A stretch of DNA of 64,000 nt from NCBI RefSeq assembly GCF_030652235.1, contig NZ_JAUSBA010000010.1, forward strand, positions 1-64,000, given 5' to 3'. The notes under the pieces are model-generated. The model saw nothing but the letters and a program-made list of their open reading frames with translations, did not search any database and had not been told where the DNA came from. This document shows positions 39,508 to 47,984 of this stretch, one piece after another; position 1 is the first letter of the stretch; each line of letters opens with the position of its first letter. This DNA is from Cypionkella sp. GTDB lineage: Bacteria; Pseudomonadota; Alphaproteobacteria; Rhodobacterales; Rhodobacteraceae. The position numbers and the translations under genes were made by a program.

Positions 39508-40674
39508 GTGGTCCCGGCGCGGCTGCTTGACCTGACGCGGCTGATGTCGCGTTTGGGCAAGGGGCCGATGACCGGGGTGGACCGGGTTGAGTTCGCTTAT
39601 CTTGATCAGTTTTTGCGGCTGGACACGCCATGCCTTGGCTTGGTGCGTACGGCTTTGGGTTTCCTGCTGCTGGACCGTCCTGCGATGACCGCACTGCGCG
39701 ATGGCGCGCTAAACCTGACCCGAAATGATCTGATTGGCCGCATCGCGTGGCGGCGTGACCCCGCGCGCGGTCGGGCCGAGGCGGCGTTGCGCCGTCTCGC
39801 CATTGCCCGCTGCACCAAGCGCGGTCTGGCGCGTCTGCTCAAGCGCCACCTGCCCCCCGGCTCTAGCTATTTCAACACTGGTCACGCCAATCTGGACGAC
39901 CGCTGCTTGCGCCAAATCCACGCCGCGGGTCTGAAAATCGCTGTGCTGGTGCATGACACCATCCCGCTCAATCACCCCGAATTCGCCCGCCCCGATACGG
40001 TAGACCCCTTTCACCGCAAGATGCAGGCGGTGGCGGGCCATGCTGATCTGGTGATCCACAGCACCGACGCCACCCGGGCGCTGTCCGAGGCGCAACTGGC
40101 CCGCTTGGGGCGCCTGCCTGACGGCATCACCGCCAATCTGGGCGTTTCCGCCGCCCAACCCATCGCCACCGATGCCCCAGCGCAGCCCTATTTCGTCACC
40201 CTTGGCACCATCGAGCCGCGCAAGAATCACGTTCTTTTGCTGAACCTCTGGGCGCAAATGCCCAATCCCCCCGGCCTGCTGATCCTTGGTGGGCGCGGGT
40301 GGTCCAACGCCGAGGTCTTCGCCCGGTTGGATGCACTGCCCGATGATTCCCCGATACAGGAACGTGCTGGCCTGTCCGACGGCCAGATCGCCTTCCTGTT
40401 GCAAGGTGCACAAGCTTTACTCTTTCCAAGCTTTGCGGAGGGCTTCGGCATCCCGGCGCTAGAGGCTGCGAGTTTAGGCACCCCGGTTGTCGCCGCCGAT
40501 TTGCCGGTATTTCAAGAGCTTCTGGGGGAGTTCGCAGTTTACCTTGACGTAACGGACAGTTATTCTTGGATGGAAACAATCAGACGGCTGGCCACGGTTG
40601 GGCTAGCGAAAAGGACGGTCAAGACGCCACCAAACTGGGCGGAACATTTCAAGCTTGTGTTAAGCAGGATGTGA
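39508..40674 (+). CDS. Glycosyltransferase family 1/4
   Basis: A 388-residue GT-B transferase starting at GTG 39508, three bases after galU. The N-terminal half is atypical (LTRLMSRLGKGPMTGVDRVE). The C-terminal half has the family pattern YFVTLGTIEPRKNHVLLL, FPSFAEGFGIPALEAASLGTPVVAADLPVFQE with the E-x7-E donor-binding motif. It is probably a retaining transferase for a surface polysaccharide. The sugar is unknown. Confidence 0.88.
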   Translation: MVPARLLDLTRLMSRLGKGPMTGVDRVEFAYLDQFLRLDTPCLGLVRTALGFLLLDRPAMTALRDGALNLTRNDLIGRIAWRRDPARGRAEAALRRLAIARCTKRGLARLLKRHLPPGSSYFNTGHANLDDRCLRQIHAAGLKIAVLVHDTIPLNHPEFARPDTVDPFHRKMQAVAGHADLVIHSTDATRALSEAQLARLGRLPDGITANLGVSAAQPIATDAPAQPYFVTLGTIEPRKNHVLLLNLWAQMPNPPGLLILGGRGWSNAEVFARLDALPDDSPIQERAGLSDGQIAFLLQGAQALLFPSFAEGFGIPALEAASLGTPVVAADLPVFQELLGEFAVYLDVTDSYSWMETIRRLATVGLAKRTVKTPPNWAEHFKLVLSRM

Positions 40675-40715
40675 TACCCCGTTAGCGACGGTGGCGGGGA
40701 AACTGGAAGTATAGG

Positions 40716-41726
40716 GTGGGTGTATTCTCAAAATATATGCTGCGGCTGGCGCGTAAGCGCTGGCGTATCCGCGCTTTTCGCAAGCGGCGGGAGTTGCGCG
40801 GCGTTGTGGATCGTACCAATTTGATCGCACCGGATCATATCTTGCTATTTTCCACCCTGCGCAATGAGCGCATTAGGCTGCCGTATTTCCTGCGCTACTA
40901 CCGCAACCTTGGCGTCAATCATTTCATTATCGTGGATAATGACAGCGACGACGGCAGCCGCGAATACCTGCAAGCGCAACCGGATGTCTCGCTGTGGACC
41001 ACTCAGCACAGCTACAAACGCGCCCGTTTCGGCGTCGATTGGCTGAACTATCTGCAAAACAAATATGCCCACGGCCATTGGGCGCTGATCGTTGATCCGG
41101 ATGAATTCTTCGTCTATCCGTTCTGCGACACCCGGCCTTTGCGCGCTTTGACCGATTGGCTGGATGCCTCGTCGATCAAATCCTTCTCGGCGATGCTGTT
41201 GGATATGTATCCCAAAGGCCCGTTTGACGCCGCCCCCTATGCCGAGGGCCAAGACCCGTTTGAGGTTGCGCCCTATTTCGACTCTGGCAATTACATCATC
41301 CACCGCAACAAGAAATTCGGCAATCTGTGGATTCAGGGCGGCCCGCGCCTGCGGATGTTCTTCCAAGATTTGCCCGAACGCGCGCCAGCGCTGAACAAAA
41401 TCCCGCTGGTGAAATGGGATCGCGATTACGCCTACGTATCCTCGACCCACATGCTGCTGCCGCGCGGGCTCAATCAAGTCTATGACGAATGGGGCGGTGA
41501 AAAAGCCTCGGGTTGCCTGCTGCATGCCAAGTTTCTCGATACCTTTGCCCATAAGGCCGAGGAAGAGATGGAACGTCGCCAGCATTACGCCAACAGCCAC
41601 GAATACCGCGCTTACCGCGCGGGCATCAGCACGCAACCCGATCTTTGGTGCAAGTGGAGCGAGAAATACATCAACTGGCGGCAGCTTGAAATTCTGGGCC
41701 TGATGTCGAAGGGCAACTGGGCATGA
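40716..41726 (+). CDS. Glycosyltransferase family 2-like protein
   Basis: A 336-residue protein starting at GTG 40716, or ATG 40737 (MLRLARKR). It resembles the 'Glyco_tranf_2_4' group: RNERIRLPYFLRYYRNLGVNHFIIVDNDSDDGSREYL (broken here into its known motifs: an RNE box, the VDNxSxDGS box and a later VDPDEFF metal site near residue 125). Such enzymes occur in exopolysaccharide and capsule loci of Rhodobacterales. It overlaps the next gene by four bases. Confidence 0.82.
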   Translation: MGVFSKYMLRLARKRWRIRAFRKRRELRGVVDRTNLIAPDHILLFSTLRNERIRLPYFLRYYRNLGVNHFIIVDNDSDDGSREYLQAQPDVSLWTTQHSYKRARFGVDWLNYLQNKYAHGHWALIVDPDEFFVYPFCDTRPLRALTDWLDASSIKSFSAMLLDMYPKGPFDAAPYAEGQDPFEVAPYFDSGNYIIHRNKKFGNLWIQGGPRLRMFFQDLPERAPALNKIPLVKWDRDYAYVSSTHMLLPRGLNQVYDEWGGEKASGCLLHAKFLDTFAHKAEEEMERRQHYANSHEYRAYRAGISTQPDLWCKWSEKYINWRQLEILGLMSKGNWA

Positions 41727-43420
41727 GTGTTGGCATCGTTATGCTGTGCCACTCGGCGTTTGATCGCGCAGCACAGGTGGCGCGGCATTGGGCGGTGCGC
41801 GGTTGCCCGGTGGTGATCCATGTGGATCGGCGGGTGAAGCGCAAGGCTTATGACGGTCTGATTAAAGCTTTGATCGACCTTGATAATATCCGCTTCTCTG
41901 GCCGTCATGCCTGCGAATGGGGCACTTGGGGCATCGTCGCCGCCACCCAAGAAGCCAGCACCATCATGTTGCGCGATTTCCCGCAGGTGCGGCATGTCTA
42001 TCTGGCCTCAGGCTCCTGCCTGCCTTTGCGCCCGGTTGAGGAAATGGTGGCTTATCTCGCCGACCGTCCGCGCACCGATTTCATCGAATCCGTCACCACC
42101 GAAGATGTCGGCTGGACCATCGGCGGGCTTGATGTTGAACGCTTCACCCTGCGCTTCCCTTTCAGTTGGCGCAAGAAGCGGCGGCTGTTTGACGGCTATG
42201 TCCGCCTGCAACGTCGGCTTGGCTTTCGCCGCCGCATCCCTGCTGGCATTGTGCCGCATTTGGGCAGCCAGTGGTGGTGCTTAACGCGCCAAACGCTGTC
42301 TGCGATCTTGGAAAACCCCGAACGGGATGAAATTGACCGCTACTTCCGCCGCGTCTGGATCCCGGATGAAAGCTATTTCCAAACCTTGGTGCGGCAGGTC
42401 TCGGCGCATGTCGAAAGCCGCTCGCTGACGCTGTCTAAGTTCGATTTTCAGGGCAAACCGCACATTTTCTACGATGACCATCTGCAACTGCTGCGCAGGT
42501 CCGATTGCTTTGTCGCCCGCAAAATCTGGCCCCATGCCGGGCGGCTTTATAAAACCTTTCTGTCGGGTGATCCCGGCGGTCAAGCGGCGGCAGAGCCGAA
42601 TCCCGGCAAGATTGACCGCCTGTTTGCCAAAGCGGTGGAGCGCCGCACCAAGGGCCGCCCCGGCCTGTACATGCAATCCCGACACCCCAATGAAGACTGG
42701 GAAAATGGCCGCACCGCCGCGCCCTATTCGGTGTTTGAAGGCTTTGCCGATCTGTTCGACAACTTTGAAATCTGGCTTGGCAAGGCCACAGGAACCCGCG
42801 TGCATGGCCATCTGTTCGCTGCAGACCGGATTGAATTTGCTGGCGGTGAAAAGATCTACAACGGGGCGGTCTGCGATTCCGCTGCCATTCGCGACTATAA
42901 CCCGACCTCGTTTCTGACCAACCTGATCTGGAACACCCGCGGCGAGCGGCAGTGCTTTCAGTTCGGCCCGGATGACAGCCAAGTGCTGACCAATTTCATC
43001 GCAGGTGATCCCAACGCGCAAATATCTGTAATTTCAGGGGCTTGGGCGATCCCACTGTTCCACTCCAACAGCAATTTCGGCGAAATCCGCAAAGAGGCCG
43101 CCCGGCTGCAAAAGATTGAGGCTGAGTTTCTGAATGAACTGCGCAAGCCTTGGGTCAAAGCCCGTGTGCGCACTTGGTCCTTGGCGGAATTTGTCGAAAA
43201 CCCGATGGAGCCTTTGCAAACCATCGTCGATGAAATCAGCCCGCGCGCGATGCGCCGTCTGACCGAAGCGCCGCGTCTGGCTGATCTGACGGGCTTCGGC
43301 CAATTCCTGCAAAACCTGCGCAATCAGGGCATGCAGCCGGTGCTGATGGGCGATTTTCCGACCGGCGACGATCCGCGCCCCTCGACCTCGCGGCGTGGCC
43401 GCCCCTATTTGGTGAAGTGA
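41723..43420 (+). CDS. GT14-like β-1,6-N-acetylglucosaminyltransferase-type protein
   Basis: A 565-residue protein. Residues about 1-260 resemble the core-2/I-branching family (GT14): VIHVDRRVKRKAY, CEWGTWGIVAATQEA, VYLASGSCLPLRPVEEM, GSQWWCLTR and WIPDESYFQTL. Residues about 270-565 form a second part found with this family in Rhodobacterales (DUF5927/5928-like from memory), containing SRHPNEDWENGR and WNTRGERQCFQFGPDDSQ. In animals GT14 enzymes make branched GlcNAc or xylose on glycans; the bacterial substrate is unknown. ATGA overlap with the preceding gene. Confidence 0.82.
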   Translation: MSVGIVMLCHSAFDRAAQVARHWAVRGCPVVIHVDRRVKRKAYDGLIKALIDLDNIRFSGRHACEWGTWGIVAATQEASTIMLRDFPQVRHVYLASGSCLPLRPVEEMVAYLADRPRTDFIESVTTEDVGWTIGGLDVERFTLRFPFSWRKKRRLFDGYVRLQRRLGFRRRIPAGIVPHLGSQWWCLTRQTLSAILENPERDEIDRYFRRVWIPDESYFQTLVRQVSAHVESRSLTLSKFDFQGKPHIFYDDHLQLLRRSDCFVARKIWPHAGRLYKTFLSGDPGGQAAAEPNPGKIDRLFAKAVERRTKGRPGLYMQSRHPNEDWENGRTAAPYSVFEGFADLFDNFEIWLGKATGTRVHGHLFAADRIEFAGGEKIYNGAVCDSAAIRDYNPTSFLTNLIWNTRGERQCFQFGPDDSQVLTNFIAGDPNAQISVISGAWAIPLFHSNSNFGEIRKEAARLQKIEAEFLNELRKPWVKARVRTWSLAEFVENPMEPLQTIVDEISPRAMRRLTEAPRLADLTGFGQFLQNLRNQGMQPVLMGDFPTGDDPRPSTSRRGRPYLVK

Positions 43421-43421
43421 C

Positions 43422-44828
43422 TTGTCCGACCTTATTACCGCTTTTACGTCTTTCGTGATCTTCGCCGAAATGCGCACCGGATCGAATTTTCTTGAGGCCA
43501 ATCTGAACACTATCGACGGTGTATCCTGCCATGGTGAGGCGTTTAACCCGTTCTTCATCGGCGGCGCAGGCAAACAAGAGATGTTCGGCATCGACATTGC
43601 CGGGCGCAGCGCTGACCCGGCAGGATTTCTGCGCGCGATGCGGGCGCAGACCAAGGGGCTGGCGGGGTTTCGCTATTTCTCCGATCACGATCCACGGGTG
43701 TTTGATCTGGTGATCGCCGACCGCGCCTGCGCCAAGATCATCCTGACCCGCAATCAGCTGGAAAGTTTTATCAGCTGGAAGATCGCCAAGGAAAGCGATC
43801 AGTGGTGGATGGCGAACACCAAACATCTGAAAACCGTGCGCCCGCGTTTTGATCTGGATGAGTTCACCACCCGGATCGGTCAGTTGCAACAGTTCCAAGG
43901 CAAGCTGGTGCATGCCCTGCAAACCACGGGGCAGACCGCCTATTACATTGATTATGAAGACATTCGTGAGTTAGACGTGCTGAACGGCCTTGCCAGTTTC
44001 CTCGGCATCCCCGCCCGGATCGCAGCACTCGACTTCCGTTTCAAAAAGCAAAACCCCGAAGCGATCGCGGCGAAAGTTTCCAACCCACTGGAAATGCAGC
44101 AGGGCTTGGCAACCGTGGATTGGTTCAACCAAAGCCATGTGCCGAATTTTGAACCGCGCCGTCTGGCTGCTGTCGCGCAGTATATCGCGTCCGAACAAGC
44201 CGATCTGTTGTTCATGCCGATCAAATGCGGACCCGATGCGCAGCTGAAGAAGTGGCTGCAAAGTTACGGGCCGCTGCTGCCCGCCTTTGATCGCCAGTCT
44301 TTGCGCAAATGGAAAGCGACGCATCCCGGCCAGCGCAGTTTTACGGTGCTGCGCCATCCGCTTGCCCGCGCCTATACCGCTTGGTGCGATTTCACCGCCA
44401 AGGAATGGATGCCCGAACTGCGGCCGTATCTGAAGCGCGTACATAAATTTCAGCTGCCGCCCAAGGGCAAGCCCTTTGAGACCCCTGAAGATTTCCGCGC
44501 CGGATTTTTGGTGTTCCTCGAATTGATCAAGCACGTTCTGGCGGGCCGCACCGAATTGTGGGTGATGCCGCAAATCGCCTCGCAGGGCGCGCTGATCCAA
44601 GGTTTTGCGCAGGTGCAAAGCCCTGACCTGTTGATCCGTGAAGACAAATTGAACGAAGGTCTGGCCCATCTCTGCGCCGATCTGGGTCTGGATGCCAAAC
44701 CGCTGCCCGCAGCGGCCGATAAACATCCCTACCCGCTGGCAGAGCTATACGGCCCCGATCTGGAAGCCGCCGCACGCGAAGCCTATTGGCGCGATTACGA
44801 AGGTTTTGGCTTTAGAAACTGGGCCTAG
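43422..44828 (+). CDS. Two-part sulfotransferase (NodH-like plus second domain)
   Basis: A 468-residue protein starting at TTG 43422, one base after the previous stop. This start is needed to keep the strand before the PAPS-binding loop (FAEMRTGSNFLEANL, about 12-26). The first part (about 1-230) resembles NodH/Stf0-type sulfotransferases, with AKIILTRNQLESFISWKIA as the 3'-phosphate site. The second part (about 265-468) has its own sulfotransferase-like box, FTVLRHPLARAYTAW, and an upstream MPIKCG. It probably sulfates the glycan built by the neighbouring transferases, with CysQ removing the PAP formed. Its stop overlaps the ptsN stop on the other strand. Confidence 0.8.
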   Translation: MSDLITAFTSFVIFAEMRTGSNFLEANLNTIDGVSCHGEAFNPFFIGGAGKQEMFGIDIAGRSADPAGFLRAMRAQTKGLAGFRYFSDHDPRVFDLVIADRACAKIILTRNQLESFISWKIAKESDQWWMANTKHLKTVRPRFDLDEFTTRIGQLQQFQGKLVHALQTTGQTAYYIDYEDIRELDVLNGLASFLGIPARIAALDFRFKKQNPEAIAAKVSNPLEMQQGLATVDWFNQSHVPNFEPRRLAAVAQYIASEQADLLFMPIKCGPDAQLKKWLQSYGPLLPAFDRQSLRKWKATHPGQRSFTVLRHPLARAYTAWCDFTAKEWMPELRPYLKRVHKFQLPPKGKPFETPEDFRAGFLVFLELIKHVLAGRTELWVMPQIASQGALIQGFAQVQSPDLLIREDKLNEGLAHLCADLGLDAKPLPAAADKHPYPLAELYGPDLEAAAREAYWRDYEGFGFRNWA

Positions 44829-45292
44829 GCGGCAACCTGCGGCGTCCGCGCTTCGGTCAGAATCGCATACAGCTTGTCCGGATCGGTGTTCGCCCGCAAC
44901 TTGGCGCAAATCCCCGGATCGCGCATCGTGCGCGACACCTGCGCCAGCGCTTTCAGATGCTCGACCCCGGAATCCTTCGGCGCGAACAGGCCGAACACCA
45001 GATCGACCGGCTGACGATCCACGCTTTCGTAATCCAGCGGTTTTTCCAGCCGAATAAAAACGCCAAAAATTTTCTCGATCTCTTCAAGCCGCGCGTGCGG
45101 CAGCGCGATACCATTGCCCACCCCGGTTGGCCCCAGACTTTCGCGTTCCTGCAGGCCATCAACGACAATCGCCGATGACAGGCCATAGGCTTGAAAAGTC
45201 ACCTCTCCCAGCTCTTGGAAGAGGCGTTTTTTACTGGTCAGTTGGCCAAGCACCCGGACGGCTCCCGGTATCAGCAGTTTAGACAGGTCCAT
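44825..45292 (-). CDS. ptsN: PTS IIA-like nitrogen-regulatory protein PtsN
   Basis: A 155-residue EIIA-Ntr protein. It takes a phosphate from NPr on H66 (GIALPHARL) and signals carbon/nitrogen or potassium status to partner proteins. Family features are GVGNGIALPHARLEEI and FGLFAPKDSGVEHLKALAQVS. It ends inside a CTAG that is the stop codon on both strands. hpf lies upstream on the same strand, as in many proteobacteria. Confidence 0.95.
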   Translation of the reverse strand: MDLSKLLIPGAVRVLGQLTSKKRLFQELGEVTFQAYGLSSAIVVDGLQERESLGPTGVGNGIALPHARLEEIEKIFGVFIRLEKPLDYESVDRQPVDLVFGLFAPKDSGVEHLKALAQVSRTMRDPGICAKLRANTDPDKLYAILTEARTPQVAA

Positions 45293-45328
45293 CCGGCGTC
45301 TCGTCCTTCCGCAGCCATTCGGCTTACG

Positions 45329-45904
45329 TTATCTGGTGTTGCGCGGGTCAATCCAGCCGATATTGCCATCATCGCGACGGTATACGACGTTCACGCCCGC
45401 ATGTCCTTCATTGCGAAACACCAGAAACTTCTGACTTGTCAGTTCCAACTGCATCACGGCCTCACCCACGGTGATCGACGGAATTTTGGCTTCCATCTCG
45501 GCAATGATAATCGGCTGTGGAACCCCGTTGTCGTCATCTTCCGGCTCTTCGGTTGGAGCGAGGATATATGACGAGCCTTCGCCGAATTCAACCGGCACCG
45601 GACGGCTGTGATGATGGTTGCGAATCCGCCGTTTATAGCGCCGCAACTGCTTGTCCATTTTCTCGCGGCAGGATTCAAACGCCGCGTAAATCTCGGTTGC
45701 GTGACCCTTGGCCTGGGCGTTCAGCCCGGTTGAAAGATGGATCACCGATTCGCAGACGAACTCATGCGCCGACTTGGAAAAAACGATGACAGCCTCGGTT
45801 GGGCGTTGGGCGTATTTCTCAACAACCTCGCCCAGTTCAGACTTTACATGAGTCTGCAAAGCCTCGCCGATGTCGATTTGTTTTCCGCTGATCTGGTAGC
45901 GCAT
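45329..45904 (-). CDS. hpf: Ribosome hibernation promoting factor, long form
   Basis: A 191-residue protein. The N-terminal HPF/YfiA domain (1-105) begins MRYQISGKQIDIGEAL and binds the decoding region of 30S. The C-terminal domain (about 130-185, MEAKIPSITVGEAVMQLELTSQ...FLVFRN) mediates 100S ribosome dimers, making it the long type. ATG 45904 has a near-perfect AAAGGAGG ribosome-binding site, so the longer upstream frame is rejected. Followed by ptsN. Confidence 0.95.
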   Translation of the reverse strand: MRYQISGKQIDIGEALQTHVKSELGEVVEKYAQRPTEAVIVFSKSAHEFVCESVIHLSTGLNAQAKGHATEIYAAFESCREKMDKQLRRYKRRIRNHHHSRPVPVEFGEGSSYILAPTEEPEDDDNGVPQPIIIAEMEAKIPSITVGEAVMQLELTSQKFLVFRNEGHAGVNVVYRRDDGNIGWIDPRNTR

Positions 45905-46128
45905 AATGCCTCCTTTAGCGCATAGGGTCATAGACTTCCGCAGCACACGGAAGGGTTGACACTCTTTGATTTACAGTAAGTTAACGAGGCCAATCGCCAC
46001 AAGTCGCGGGGCCTTTTAGGGGCCGCTTCCGTCTGATTGGGCAAGGCGCAATGGGCTCGCATCGTTATCATTTGGGGATGCAGGGGGGCACTTGTCAACA
46101 GGGCTGTCACGCCATTGTTAAACTTGCG

Positions 46129-46884
46129 CTAAATGATGCGGAAATTCTCGCCCAGATAGACCCGGCGCACCATTTCATCCTTGACGATTTCATCGGTGGT
46201 GCCGGTTTTCAGCACCACGCCATCGTGCAGAATATAGGCGCGGTCGACGATTTCCAGGGTTTCGCGCACGTTATGGTCGGTGATCAGCACGCCGATGCCA
46301 CGCGATTTCAGATCATGCACAAGATGACGGATTTCACCGACCGCAATCGGATCAACCCCGGCGAAGGGTTCATCCAGCAGCAGATATTTCGGATCAGCCG
46401 CCAGACAGCGGGCGATTTCGACTCGGCGACGCTCACCCCCCGACAAGGCCAGCGCGGGTGCACGGCGCAGGTGGGTGATGGAAAACTCGGACAGCAGTTC
46501 TTCCAGCCGTTCGCGGCGCTTGTGGTGATCCCGCTCGCGGATCTCCAGCACGGCGAGGATGTTGTCTTCCACCGACAGCCCGCGAAAGATCGAGACTTCT
46601 TGCGGCAGATAGCCAATGCCCAGTTGCGCGCGGCGATACATCGGCAGGCTGGTGACATCCCGCCCGTCGATCATCACCTGCCCGCTTTCCGGCGTCACCA
46701 AACCGGCGATGGTGTAAAACATCGTGGTCTTGCCGCAGCCGTTCGGCCCCAGCAGCGCCACCACTTCACCGCGGTTCAGATGCAGCGACACATCGCGGAT
46801 CACCGGACGGCGCTTGTAGCTTTTGCGGATATGGCGGATCGACAGGCCTGCATCGCCGTCAGTAACCGTCAAATCAAGCATCAC
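46129..46884 (-). CDS. lptB: LPS export ABC transporter ATP-binding protein LptB
   Basis: A 251-residue ATPase powering LPS extraction from the inner membrane with LptFG. Walker A LLGPNGCGKTT, LptB-typical YLPQEVSIFRGLSVEDNI, signature LSGGERRRVEIARCL and Walker B LLDEPFAGVDPIAV. It overlaps lptA by four bases. In many alphaproteobacteria rpoN follows lptB; here about 220 non-coding bases separate it from hpf instead. Confidence 0.97.
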   Translation of the reverse strand: MMLDLTVTDGDAGLSIRHIRKSYKRRPVIRDVSLHLNRGEVVALLGPNGCGKTTMFYTIAGLVTPESGQVMIDGRDVTSLPMYRRAQLGIGYLPQEVSIFRGLSVEDNILAVLEIRERDHHKRRERLEELLSEFSITHLRRAPALALSGGERRRVEIARCLAADPKYLLLDEPFAGVDPIAVGEIRHLVHDLKSRGIGVLITDHNVRETLEIVDRAYILHDGVVLKTGTTDEIVKDEMVRRVYLGENFRII

Positions 46885-47369
46885 TTCTTCCCCGGCACGA
46901 AGGTGGTTTTCACCCGGCCTTCCATGCGGCCCAAGCCAGTTTTCAGATCAATCACCAGCTTGCCCGCCGACATCGCGGCTTGGCCTTGGGTCAGCAACAC
47001 GTTGCCGGTCATCACAACCTCACCCGAGGCAATGGTATAGACCGCGTTATCGGCCTGCGCCGCATCAGAGGCGTTGACCAGCAACACCTTGCCCGAGGCA
47101 TACAATGTCTCAATGCTGGTCTTGTCAGCGCCGTAAGCGACACGCACCTCATTGGCCGACATCTTCATCGCGCCCTGGGACACCACAACATTGCCAGAAA
47201 ACACCGCCGTACCATCGGCTTGGCTCACGGTCAGCGTATCGGCGTTCATTTCGACCTGTGCGGTGGTGTCACCTTTCAGCCCACCAAAAGCCACCTGTGC
47301 CCCCTCGGCCAAAGCAGATTGCGCAAGGCTTAAAACCAGCGCGGCGGAACAAGCGATATTACGAAGCAT
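46881..47369 (-). CDS. lptA: LPS transport periplasmic protein LptA
   Basis: A 162-residue periplasmic bridge protein carrying LPS from LptC to LptD. The signal peptide (1-21) ends ALAEG. The OstA/LptA β-jellyroll follows, with VSQADGTAVFSGNVVVSQGAM-type repeats (GNVVVSQG, GEVVMTGNVLLTQG, GRMEGRVKT). It lies between lptC and lptB in one operon. Confidence 0.93.
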   Translation of the reverse strand: MLRNIACSAALVLSLAQSALAEGAQVAFGGLKGDTTAQVEMNADTLTVSQADGTAVFSGNVVVSQGAMKMSANEVRVAYGADKTSIETLYASGKVLLVNASDAAQADNAVYTIASGEVVMTGNVLLTQGQAAMSAGKLVIDLKTGLGRMEGRVKTTFVPGKK

Positions 47370-47381
47370 TGCAAAATCCTG

Positions 47382-47984
47382 TCATCTACCCGGCTGGTAT
47401 AGCAGCCGCACCTTGCCATTGAAAACCAGAAGATACGGCCCCGCCGCAGCCCGCTGGGAAAGCACCATATGATCCGCCGTCAACTGCCCGCCGGGACCAA
47501 CTGCGCTGATCGGGCCACGGCTTTCGACGCGGGTGTCGGCGGTCGAAACGCCAAAACCCTGCGCCTGCACCACATAGCCATTCGAGGCGCGCAATTCAGC
47601 CCCATCGGTCAATTCGATCATCTTTTGCGCAGAATCCAACGTCACCGCAGCCGAGGCGAGTTCGGTTTTCGCGCCGTCAGGCGTTTGCAACAGCCCCTGC
47701 ACCAGCTTTAACGCACCGCCCTCTGCCGTCGGTTTCGCCTCGCCCGCCTGAATGCTCAGCGCCGCCCCGTCCGAGGTCATGCCGGCAAACCCCGCATCCG
47801 TCATCTTCGGATCGCGCAAGCGGTCCTCCACATCGACCGTCGCATAGGGGATCGCATCTTCAGGATTGATCTTGCGCGAGAATAAAAACAGCGTCGACAG
47901 CAGCACCAGCGCGATCAGTGGCAGCAGCACCTTCAGCACCGACACGAGCCGCGAGTGCCACATATCCCGGCGCGGAATCGCCAT
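47382..47984 (-). CDS. lptC: LPS export protein LptC
   Basis: A 200-residue single-span inner-membrane protein that passes LPS to LptA. ATG 47984 (MAIPRRDMWHSRL) shares one base with the kdsD stop (TGATG). A membrane helix at about 12-36 (VLKVLLPLIALVLLSTLF) is followed by a periplasmic β-rich domain. Sequence is weakly conserved in this family; length, helix and operon position support the call. Confidence 0.9.
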   Translation of the reverse strand: MAIPRRDMWHSRLVSVLKVLLPLIALVLLSTLFLFSRKINPEDAIPYATVDVEDRLRDPKMTDAGFAGMTSDGAALSIQAGEAKPTAEGGALKLVQGLLQTPDGAKTELASAAVTLDSAQKMIELTDGAELRASNGYVVQAQGFGVSTADTRVESRGPISAVGPGGQLTADHMVLSQRAAAGPYLLVFNGKVRLLYQPGR

